NCBI GenBank assembly: GCA_000729835.1
Contig: JFHB01000004.1
Span: forward strand, 1-64,000
From: Atkinsonella hypoxylon
Lineage: Eukaryota; Ascomycota; Sordariomycetes; Hypocreales; Clavicipitaceae
Direction of reading: 5' to 3'
Length of the DNA: 64,000 nt
In this document: positions 43,809 through 54,273 of the stretch, in pieces
Layout of the letters: every line of letters begins with the position of its first letter
Position numbering within the stretch: the stretch's first letter is position 1
Translations under genes and position numbers: made by a program
The notes under the pieces: model-generated
Seen by the model: the letters and a program-made list of their open reading frames with translations, nothing else
Database searches by the model: none
Told to the model about the DNA's origin: nothing

Positions 43809-46674
43809 CTATATTGCTCCAGTCCAGGACTGTGATACCGTGTCGTCCATATCTTCATTCGACACAGATCCGCCCATCTCCATTATTCCATACATATCCC
43901 AAGATAAAAAGTTCTGCAGGTCGTCCAGATCGAGAGCATCACACATGGGTTGTGCAGGCATAACTTTCCGTAATGGATTAAGCACTGGCCGCTCATGCTG
44001 GAGGCTCGATTTCACCGAACCCTCCTGGCGCAGGCCCTCGAGCTGGTGAGCTGCCACACTGGTGCCGTCCCACGATGGCGGGCCCCCAGCATGAGGATTC
44101 TGTGTGCTGAAGCTAGAGGCTCGGGACGGGGCCTCGCTGTCAAAGCCTCCGCCTTCACCAGCCCCGGGACGAGCTATTGAAGGGAGTGAGAGCTGAGGTA
44201 GAGCAAATTCTGGCGATTTGACATCCTGTGCTTTGTTCGTGCCGTTTGACCTACGCATTCAAGAATTAGAGCGTGCGACTTCTCGTCGGCATATTCATTG
44301 ACTTCAATACGTACATGGCTGTCCTGTGGGCTTCTACTTGGTCATCCGACTCCAGGCTATTCAGCAAGTCGTCTCGCGCGACAGTTTGTTGAACTTTGGT
44401 CAGCCATCGTTCAAGTGTTGCAGACTACGAAAGATTTAACGGTCCGTCAGTTTCTGTTCAGATTTCAGAACGTCGGACTAGTGACCTTACCAGTGACTGT
44501 GCAATTGGAAATAGCGCAGACATCATGCGGAGAACGCGATGATTGCTTTCAACAGCCTTCACGGCATCTCTCAATTTCGACTCTGCATCAGGTCGATTCG
44601 GGTTCAGTACTCGGGCAACATAGTACAACATGACACGACTGCTGTCATACACGAAGAAGGGAAGCAAGCTGTCCGACAAGAGACGAGAGCCATGCTCGGC
44701 TGCTTCTGCCAAAATGTCCGCAATCTGCTGAGCATGATAGTAACAGTTGGCCTGGGAAGTCTGAAGAAAGTCCTGATGTTCTGGTGGAAATGTGAAAGGC
44801 TTCGGCAACTTGAAAAGGTCGGGCATGGTAAGTTTGTAGAGCTCAAGGTAGTTGTGATGATATGTGCAGTGTATGAGCACTAATGCCCCCAATTGATTGG
44901 AATCGAGACGCGCGTAAATAGTCTCTGTGGTGTATTCGACAAAGTCTGGCAGTTCACGACGCCAGGCGTTGAGGTCTGCATCCAAGGCAGCAAAGAGGGA
45001 ATCCGGTTGCCAAGGAGGAGGCCCGACATGCAAGTGGTTAACATATCTGACAATGCGCTTCCACAGAGTTACAACTCGAATGTAGTATGCCATGAGGCCC
45101 ATATTGGCAGCAGGTCGTCGAGGGACTATGGCCGGTGGGAGGAATTGCAAGACATGACCTACGCCGAGGGTCTCGGTCACGGACGGAATTCGAAGACCAA
45201 AGTTTCGCTCATTGGAAGGCAGCTGGATTTTGATGTCATTCTCCCGCAGCAGCGTCAGCTGGTCTACTCCGCTGCCAGCCCAGGCATCCAACACATAGCA
45301 TGCCCACATAAGACGGCGACGACTCTCTCGAGAGGCCACAGACGGCGCCGCGCTATCCTCCTGGGTGCACAGAATGTCGGAATTATATTCGGTATTTATT
45401 TTGAGAGCATGGGCCATTCGTACTGCCAAGCCACTGATCATTAAAGCTTGGCCGTACTCTCCGAGTCGGAAATGAAAGTCGTGAAGCAGCACAGCAGTCT
45501 GAGAAAGGTTAGGATATGTACTCAGAGGTAGATGGCTGAAGTAGTATACCATTAATCTTTGGACAGATATCTTGCCAAAGTTGGCCAACATGAGATGCTC
45601 AGCCCTTTTCGCCCACATATTTCCAGCGTTTTTTAGAAATGATGGCGGGACAGCGAAGTCTCCCTGACCAGCGGTCAAAACAAGGAACCTGGACAATTGT
45701 TAGCGGCCAAGGTTCACGGTCAACAATGTAACGTAGAGCACGTACTTGGCACCGTGAGCACAGATGATATGCAAAAGCGCCGACTCGTCATCAGAGCTGA
45801 AGCCTTTGTCTAGCTGTCTCATAAAAGACGGCTTGTGTACAAAAGCAAAGCAGCGAAGAGGGTGCAGATTAGAGAAGTACAGCTCAACCACGCGTCGAAG
45901 GTTTCGAGTCACCGGCAGATTGGGGGATAATAACCTGTTGGCACATTAGATGACAGGAAGACGCGATGTGCAATCTGTATATTGGTGCTGCAACTGACCA
46001 TGCTAATGGATGTGAGGCCGATTGTTCAGTAGAGCAATGTTGGGGTGTCGAACCAGCTACTGATGCAGCGCCTGCCTCGGAGAAGACAGACGACTTGTCA
46101 TTGACTTGACGAACAGACTTCAGGGAACCCGCCCGCGCAGAAACACTGTCCTCCATCTCAGTCGGTGCAGTCTGAAGGGTGCCGGTCGTGGTACCCTCCC
46201 TCTCTGTTGGACTGCCATCATCTTCATCCATGGATGTCGCCTGCGACCTGTTCAGATTGCGAGTCCACCTCGGCGCCGCGACTCCATCATAGACACAATG
46301 AAGGCGCTTCGCGGAACATCTGGAGCATTTCGGGCGCTCGCCGTTGCACTTGGTCTTAGACAAGCGACAGCTCTGACAAGATCGGTAGGTGCGGATCTTG
46401 CGCAGAGACATCGGCGACGGAGAAGGCCGGATCCCACTCGGAGTGGATCCATCATCCGCGACACATTCGAGTTGAAGGCGTTCACAGTTGCGGCAGCCGT
46501 TGGGTCGACCATCGCATTTGACCTATTTTGCATTGCATTAGTAAGGTGAGTCGGTAACTCGGTACCTCGGTGAGGTGAGCGAGATCCACATGGGCACGTT
46601 AAATGTCCGTCTGGCTTGGATCTAGTGCGTGCGTGCTTACTTACCTTGCGTGCCCTGCACACTCGACAGCCCAT
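43809..46674 (-). CDS. Transcription factor with two tandem Zn2Cys6 clusters and a fungal regulatory domain
   Basis: Seven exons: 46674..46645, 46522..45999, 45934..45746, 45688..45550, 45498..44491, 44424..44315 and 44250..43809. All junctions are GT-AG, giving 813 residues. The first binuclear cluster spans the exon 1-2 junction (GCRVCRARK-VKCDGRPNGCRNCERLQLEC). The second follows after about 25 residues (SCQSCRLSKTKCNGERPKCSRC, then HC). Each has all six cysteines. The middle holds the fungal-specific regulatory domain (ELYFSNLHPLRCFAFVHKPSF, RRLMWACYVLDAWAGSG). The C terminus is acidic and Asp/Met-rich (DALDLDDLQNFLSWDMYGIM), consistent with an activation region. Starting at the second ATG (46411) would drop the first cluster, so I chose the longer model on the strength of the cysteine pattern. 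It is a plausible local regulator of the adjacent P450, desaturase and NRPS-like genes. Confidence 0.85.
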
Positions 46675-49058
46675 GGTGCTGCCTCTTCGCAACGATGTAG
46701 CGATACGACATGTGAGGAAAAAAACACAAAGTCGCAGCACCTGCAGATGAAGAAACAGTTCAAGAATGCATTCCGAAGGGTATGCCCTGGCACCGCGCCG
46801 TCTGGATTATCATGTCTGCTGCGAAGGTGATGCCAGAGCAAAACGCGAGCAAAAGCGACCAGCCGAGCGAAATTCTCGCCTGGTGATTGGGCAAGATAAG
46901 TGGACAGCGCCCGAGGGGCCGATTCTGTATGGCCGTAAACGAGTGACGTTAGCGACGGTCCTGGTGACGTGATCAAACGGTGACAAGGCGTCTTCAGCGT
47001 CACGAGTTGCGTGCGTGCTAGGCAGGTGCGAGCGAGCAGTACTACTGCCCAACTATCGAATTCATTCATCCGTTGACTGGAACGGACAAAGTGGCCGTCA
47101 TAGAAAGAGGGGAACGAAAGAAAAAGAAAAAACCACCCTTTTGATGGCACAAAGAGTTTGATCAATTTCTTTGTTTACGGTCTGTTTGTAATATCCTGAC
47201 GAGCTCCTTATCAGCGTCACTAGGCCGACGGTCCATGCTGCTTAATAACTATATGTCTTGAGATTGTAGCCGACATCCAGGCCTCTTCAGAACGTGTTTT
47301 GCGGCTTGCCTGCCCAGCCGGGCACCTCAGCCCTCCAACCCGACATACTATTAGCAGATAAGAGCAGATTCCTTGGCGCAACACTCTGTCGCAGAACTAG
47401 CGAAATTCATCCTTCCTACTTTATGCTTTGATGATTTATCACTGCCGAGCAGCATGTTGTATTCTGACCAGATTGTTCGGCGCAAATTGACTAAGGCGGG
47501 TGATCAGTGATCACCGCCGGAGCTGACAAACAAGTCAAACATTCTACCATCTTCTTCGTTCACGTTTCCATGGCCGGGATAAGAGTGGTGTCAGCGTCGG
47601 AGGGATCGTTAGGTGTGTATTCTGACTTTGATGAAATGATTCGACCACGCAGGCCATTCCCATAATATGCTACTGTGTCGCTGCTACTGTGCTATTGTGC
47701 GCTACCTGTGCCTCGCGGCATCCTAGCATGCCATGTCAAAACTCTCATGAAAGCTAGGGAAGAAATACAGCGCTTCCATTCCTAATGTTTCGTCCACTCC
47801 TAGAGCTATTAGGCAACCGTGCATCATAAAATCTCGCGTCCCTGCATTGGTGGCCAAGGATTAAATACATGCCAACGTGCCCAAGCGCGAATGGTGAAAC
47901 CGATACATAGACAAGGGCTTCAAAACCCCCAGATCCTAGAGGAGCGGTTGAGGGAAAAAAAAATTAAGCAAGAATGATTCGTGATGAGACGTATCCTAAA
48001 ATGCCCGACCGCTTGTTGTAAATGCCCAACCCCAATATCACGCATCGCCATGTCAATAAAGAAAAAGAAGAAAAAAAGGAGCCATAGGAAAGAAAACTGG
48101 AATCAGCATCATCAAGCGCTCAGTCCTGTATCACAGAGAGATCCCGTAAAACTTCCGCATAATGCAGACTTTCAAAAAGTGCCCAAAAATAATTCAAGAA
48201 ATCAGGATTTTCGACTTCTACATTCGGTATAGGTGAGTGAAGGCGGTGTCAGGTAGTATCAAATCAAAGTCCCGGTCTAGCAAACAGAAACAAGACAAAA
48301 AACGTCCGTCTCGCATCTGCTGTTGGCGCAAAAATGCAAATGCAGCGCCGAAAATGGTTGACAGCTGTTGAGAATCCAATGAAGCAGGTTTTCAAGTTGC
48401 ACAAAGCAGTCATTATGTGCAGGCCGAGTAGCCATGCAGCGAAGCAGGGCTGTTTCCGCCTTCCCAATCGGGCCAGTGCTGGCGCTCGCCAATCAATCAA
48501 CGACCTGGTGAGTCCCTCCGTGCTTACTCTCCATCAAACGGTGCCTTGCAGCATCGGGCAATTGCCGTCGCTGCAAGTGATGCAAGTGAATTTTCGAAGG
48601 CAAAAAGTTCCGCACGAGAAGTTGTCGCATTGCAAACACGATGCACTCGGTGGGACTTGTGCAAAAATTCTCTCATTGTCCCCGTTTTCTGCTTGGTAGT
48701 CCTGAGTAAGGGCACGCTCTGCACGACGTGAAGGGCTCCAGTTCAATCTCGGCACTTGCTTCTGGAGCGCTTCGCCAAGGTTTCCAAAACTTTCGACAGT
48801 GGGGGCTTCAAGCGGATCGCGTTGCACATTGTATCGCGCCGTGTGCGCCAAGAAGCCAGGTTGACAATGCATCCGGCCCGGTTAAAAGATCGCTGCTGCA
48901 ACGTGCCGTCTGCTCCATAACGTGCTCTATGAAGGCGTGTTCCAAGGCGCTGGTGTTTGGTGTCCAGTTTGGCCTCTTTGCCTCTTTGCTGGACCAGGCA
49001 TGAAAAAAGAGAGGGAAAAAAAAACCATTCGTTCGTGCATTATAGATCACGCATACTG
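46675..49058. other. Gene-poor spacer
   Basis: About 2.4 kb of short overlapping frames with no domain. It includes the regulator promoter at its left and an A-rich patch at 48058-48100. The GATCA-rich stretch at 47500-47515 (TGATCAGTGATCACC) is a small palindrome. No RNA gene was recognised. Confidence 0.45.
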
Positions 49059-50825
49059 CTAGTATGTCGTGGGTATCCACCTGGTTGGAACACCGTTAGA
49101 ACCAACGGTATATGGTTTCGTCGATGGTCGCCGAGGTGGAAGCGCCCAACGAGCACGACCAGGTTTTTGATTGTCGAGTTTGCCCCGACGGCGCATTGCC
49201 ATCTCCATGACAGCAATGCGAATGAAGTCTGGGTTCTCTCGCATCTCGCGCTGTCGCATCCCAGGCACAAGAGAAATCTGATGGCCAGTCTTGGTTGCGG
49301 GCTGTGGGCTGTTGCCGTTGCCGTTGCCGTTGCTGTTGCTCGTATTGCTTGCATTGCTTGCATTGCTTGCAGAGGCACAAGCCATGAGATTGCCCGTAAA
49401 GCAAGGTGGACGAGGCGATGGTGGGGCCGATCGGGACCGCTGGACCTTGTATGTTTGCATTTGAATAGAGGCGGAAAAGGCTCCACTTGATCGCGCTTTT
49501 GGTTGCGAACTCAAGTGGCTACTCGTTGTAGGGTTGAGATAGCGGCGTAGTTCAGCAGAGGGCATCTCCTCCGTGACCGGTGGTCGGCGTTCGTCCATGT
49601 ACGGAACATTGGGATCAATTGTCAAAATGGATCTGGTCAAGAAGTCATCCGCCGGGATCGATGGGAAGTTGATGCTGGAGAATGACTTGGCTGCCGATCG
49701 CAATGCTCGCAGGGAAGCCGTCAAGTTGGACTTGAACGCAGACCGCAGTGGTTTGAATGGTTGCAGCAGAGGGTATGACACGGAACCTTTCTCAGACTCC
49801 CCGGCGGGGGGCAACCCAATTGCTTCTCGATGCAAATCGTCCGCAACAGCTAAAGGATGTTCCTCGGTAGCATCAGGTGGTGAGAGAACAGGTTCCAAAG
49901 ACTTGCGCACGGGACTGTGGCGTCGCCTGGCCGATATACCGATGCGCCTGGGTGTATCTATGGATGAGGTCAAGTCCGTAGCGAATGATTCTCCTCCTAA
50001 AGAAGGAATAGAGTCAACAGATATGGTCCTGGCTAATAACGACCCAATATTACTCTCTACGGCACTGAGCTCGTCATCTGCCAAATCCTCAGGGGGTGAC
50101 AGTAGCAGATCCAAGGGATTACGGCTGAGAGAGAGGCAAAGGGCTTTTTCTGAAACGTGCTGGTCGCTTACGACTTCATTTACAGTAATGGTACGCTCTG
50201 TCGAAGGTCGCTTCCTTTTTGGTCGTGGAATGTCGGTTATGGCTAGGAGAGCTGCAACTGAGGGGGAGATGGAGTCCGGAGAATGAATATCTTTAGGTCT
50301 TCTTCGGCGATGAACAGTTTCCGTCTTTATATGGCGAGTGCTGTCTCGATTACTTCGCGGGGGAATCTGAACTGGGCTCGTGGGAGTAGTTGGTCTGCCA
50401 TGTCCGGTGGTGCTGTTAGGGGTGTTGGATGGAGATATCGAATCCCTCGCTTGCCGCTTAGCTTTACTGCGGATTGACATTGTTGCATGGAGGTCTGACG
50501 AGGTCGAAGTCGAGCTCAAGGAAGAGTAACTGGAGCAGGGTGTTCCAGCGGATTTGACTGTAAGGGTAAGAGCAAGGCTGTCGTCGTCGTCTCCGTCCCC
50601 GTCTTCGTCTTCGTCTTCGTCGTCGAAAGTACACTCTGGCGCATGCTTGAGTGCTGCGCAACTGTATTTGGTAATGGTTGAAGATGCAAGTTGGGGCGTA
50701 TTGCAAAGAACAAGCTTCGTCTGTATTATGCGTTGGCTCGAGGTGTTATATGACCGGCGAGTGGGAGATGGCGAGGGAGTGGATGAGGTGGGCGGCCTTG
50801 GATAATTTGAGAATAGGGATCCCAT
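49059..50825 (-). CDS. Disordered conserved-type protein of unknown function (588 residues)
   Basis: Single exon with ATG start. The sequence is Ser/Pro/Thr-rich and largely low complexity: an acidic run (DDEDEDEDGDGDDDD, about residues 68-82), basic clusters (RRRRPKD, PRPKRKRPS) that could be nuclear localisation signals, and an Asn/Ser repeat near residue 500. More ordered-looking pieces are LSLSRNPLDLLLSPPEDLADDEL, the helix FKSNLTASLRALRSAAKSF, and a C-terminal block around NPDFIRIAVMEMAMRRRGK and GRARWALPPR, which I associate with otherwise uncharacterised fungal proteins. No enzyme or binding domain is recognisable. A nuclear or scaffold role is only a guess. Confidence 0.7.
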   Translation of the reverse strand: MGSLFSNYPRPPTSSTPSPSPTRRSYNTSSQRIIQTKLVLCNTPQLASSTITKYSCAALKHAPECTFDDEDEDEDGDGDDDDSLALTLTVKSAGTPCSSYSSLSSTSTSSDLHATMSIRSKAKRQARDSISPSNTPNSTTGHGRPTTPTSPVQIPPRSNRDSTRHIKTETVHRRRRPKDIHSPDSISPSVAALLAITDIPRPKRKRPSTERTITVNEVVSDQHVSEKALCLSLSRNPLDLLLSPPEDLADDELSAVESNIGSLLARTISVDSIPSLGGESFATDLTSSIDTPRRIGISARRRHSPVRKSLEPVLSPPDATEEHPLAVADDLHREAIGLPPAGESEKGSVSYPLLQPFKPLRSAFKSNLTASLRALRSAAKSFSSINFPSIPADDFLTRSILTIDPNVPYMDERRPPVTEEMPSAELRRYLNPTTSSHLSSQPKARSSGAFSASIQMQTYKVQRSRSAPPSPRPPCFTGNLMACASASNASNASNTSNSNGNGNGNSPQPATKTGHQISLVPGMRQREMRENPDFIRIAVMEMAMRRRGKLDNQKPGRARWALPPRRPSTKPYTVGSNGVPTRWIPTTY

Positions 50826-53800
50826 GGCGCCTGAAAGTCAAGATAGTGACGGCAAATGACTGGGGCATTGCATACTCAAGGACCAGCGGCAACAAAGAGA
50901 CAGCGGCAGGGTTGCAGCTAACTAGCTCTCGACTGCTTCAGGGGACTTTTCTGGCTAAGACCGGGGTATGGATATCGCGTGCCCGTTGTGGCACAACGTC
51001 CGTCCGACTACCCGCTAATTTAGAACAGACTCGTGAAAACCCTGTCGCTTCTGCCAGGCGTGTTGGAAGTAAGAAGCTTACTGTCGCGTGTCGACGGATA
51101 CACAGTTACGATAACAAGGAGGGCCCCCCCCCCAAAAACAAAGCGCCCAAGATGGATCCACAAGTGCAGATGACGCAGGCCCAGAGAAGGCGGAACACGC
51201 CAACCGGGAAGCACAGTTGATGCTAATTATTCAGAGGGCTCCGGTTTGGTGCTGGGCGAGCAGCAGTCCACGGCGGGAGAATTGACCTCAGCCGGTTGTC
51301 GAGTCAGGATGAGTAGGATACTATCAATCACCTACTCCGTACATGTACTCCGTAGGTGCCTAGGTACCTTAAGATATGTAAGTGCCTCGTAGCAGCAACC
51401 AGCAGCACCGTGCGGTTGCAGGCTAGGTTGCGTTGGGTCGAGGCGAGTCAGGTCGAGGCGAGTCGAGTCGAGGACAAAGGTCGTGAAATAGTGAATGCTG
51501 GCGTGAGAAAGAGGAATGTGAAAAGATCAAGTCGACACGACCTGGAAAGAGGGTAGCCGGCTCTTTAGGGTTTGGGTAAGACGTTAGATTGGCAGACAGA
51601 ACGATTGAACGACAGACGGTTTGCCCTGTCGCATACTCTGTGCTTGGGCTGACAGGAGGGAGGGATGGATGACTTGACGTGACGGCGTGGCTGCCCTTCC
51701 TAGATTCAACGGTCGAGTCCGATATCAGCGAATCAATGCTTGGCTTCAATTGTGGAGGAACCGACCCCAGACAGACGCAAGACACAGCACGGGACACTGA
51801 ACAGTGTGCGTGTGCGTGTGCGTGTGTGTGCCTGACTTGACTGTGACAGCGCGCGATCGTCGGAGTCAGTCAGAGCAACATGGGCTGGGTCTGCTGGCAC
51901 TCAGAGTACGCAGCAATCCACGCGGACAAGCCGCGGATTGTGAATCGTGCTCAACGGGGCAGAAGAAGCAACGAGCCGTGTTTGCCAGAGGATCGCTAGC
52001 CGCAGTCGCAGCACGTCCAATCGTCTTGCGAGTTGCCAGACTTACCAGAGTCCCAGACTTTTTCCAACGAGAGGAGGTGGGCCGGATAAGGTAACGCCAG
52101 CACGCGCGTCCAGTTAAACAGACTGTTCTGAGAAGGGAAGGCAACTTCGGAACTAAACACGGCGCTATCCTGCATCTGGACACGATGCCACCTGCTGGTT
52201 CTTGCGCTCGCCACGTAGGGCAGGAACGCAGGACAAAAAACCTAAATCGTGCAGATAATGCGGAATAATCTGCTCTCAATGCTGGTAATTAAGACTAGAC
52301 TGGATAGAGATAGCACGGCATTCAGCTTTCCCGCTCGCACCCATAACTTGCCCATCAACGATATGTGGATGGACTTTGACTGTCAGTTGTCACCGGCACC
52401 TTTCTTGGCTGCGACTTGTCCAGGTGGACGATACAAAGCGGCCTGTCGACACACCGTCTGTTGAGTATTAAAACCTAGATGGCAAAAGAAACCTCGTCCA
52501 TCCGCCTCCTTTTCGCCACACTTTGCTTCGAATCACTGCTTTCCAGACGAATGGAACAAGAACAAACCCCGTGGGCTAGCAAGATGCGATTAACACTGGC
52601 TGTACATACGTATTGCCTCAGCCCTCCAGCCCTCCCTGTGGCACGTGCAGCATTACTCGCCAACGCGTAGGGTTGTCGATATTCCGTATTAACAAGCAAT
52701 TAATAGTTCCAGACTACCCCCGTATTTCCGGCCTTTCTAGGCTTCCCGCTCACATGGTGGCCATCAGCTGATCCTGTGATTGATATGGCGCTTCAATGCC
52801 CCCCCCACTGTCTATCGAGTGTCTGGTTATAATAGCTGGAATGGACGCACTGTACGGGGTAATACCGCTTGCCCTACTGGCCTGGAACTGTGCGAGAAAG
52901 CTGCTGGTTGAGGCTGGCGGCCGAACGATGACCACGCTCACTTCACGTGTGCCTGCACCGCTTGAAGTCGACGAGACTGGCCAATATCGCGTGCTGTTTG
53001 CTATCGGATCATGATAAGAAAGCCTCAGATTACTGGTACTACGGAGTAGACCGGAGGGTCTGGCAACCATGCCCAGCGTTTCCATTGCGATAAGGATTGT
53101 GAGCAAGATAGATGTGCACGTGCAGGGGTCCTAATCAACCACATCTGGCGACGGGCCGGAAGTGACTGGGTGGTAGACAGTCTTGTCCTGCATCTAACTA
53201 GTTAGTGGTCGAACCCCAAAGGCACAATACCCGATCTTACATACTTACAGGATTGATTGCAACATGATTGCATTATCGGCTGGTGGCGATGCGCCGTTGA
53301 AGCAAGGAATGTCGCCCATGAATCCTACATATATGGCCCCGTGGTCCATATTCCACGGACTTATGAACTTCTGGAGCTCTAATGCCAGGTTCCAATATCG
53401 CCGCTTCACACAATGAAGCGATGCTAAGAATGCCGCGTGTCCGCGTCTCGATTCTCTCTTCGGCTTCGATCAGGTTGTCCCAGTAGCCCGGTTACTCATC
53501 GAATTTCTCATCTCCGGGACGGGTGCCAGATGCAGAATGCTAAAACGAGAGGCTCGATTCGACGTCTCGCTTTTGGCCTCGGTCGTCAGCCCAACACGAT
53601 GGTCCTTATCATCGGCATCCTATTTGCTCTCCAAGGCGCATGCGTCATGTTGCCATACCCACCGGAATGCGGGGAACAGGGGGTGTGTGTCACGTAGAGA
53701 ACAAGCGGGTTGAGAAATTAACTAACTAACTAACGGCCTGTTGGAACCTACGCCTGGTTTCACCTCAACGGTAGAATGGAAAGGTCGGACCGACGCAAGA

Positions 53801-54273
53801 TGCTCAGGATTCCCATGCTCACTCAGGTGGGCGAGCTCAATGATACTGTAGCGAAGCTGTGAGCCATACATGGCAATAGGCAGGACTGATCTCAAGTCTT
53901 ACAAGAACTGGAATAAAAGTACTATCAGGCATTGTGAAGACACCACTCAAATATCTACATCTGCAAAAGACAGGCAAGGCAGGACTTGTGTAAAGTACTC
54001 CACACCACTTGCTATCCCCCGAATATAAGCTACGAGGTCTATTCCGTATGCAACATTGATACACGAGAGCAACATTACAAATCATGCCATAACTATCTAA
54101 ATACCGAAGCCACCCATTTTTGAAACTTCTACAGTCCGTTCAATACTCGTGAAGAGCACTGCACTGCACTACATACACTATACTACACAACGCCTTGTCG
54201 CTCAAACAACCGAGACAAGAAGAAAAAAAGGTTCAAAAAAATATGTATATGCATTTGTGTCACGGTTAAGGCC
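50826..54273. other. Gene-poor spacer
   Basis: About 3.4 kb without a supportable gene. It contains TACTCCGTA motifs (51328-51355), a GTCGAGGCGAGTC direct repeat (51437-51475), (GTGTGC)n at 51803-51830 and (TAAC)n near 53720. Minus-strand frame 52750-53106 (118 residues) and short plus-strand frames lack domain features. Confidence 0.45.

Noticed and set aside
43675..44180. Plus-strand frames opposite the regulator C terminus
   Set aside because: These are shadows of the minus-strand coding exon.
52750..53106. Minus-strand 118-residue frame
   Set aside because: Composition looks random and no signal or domain is evident.
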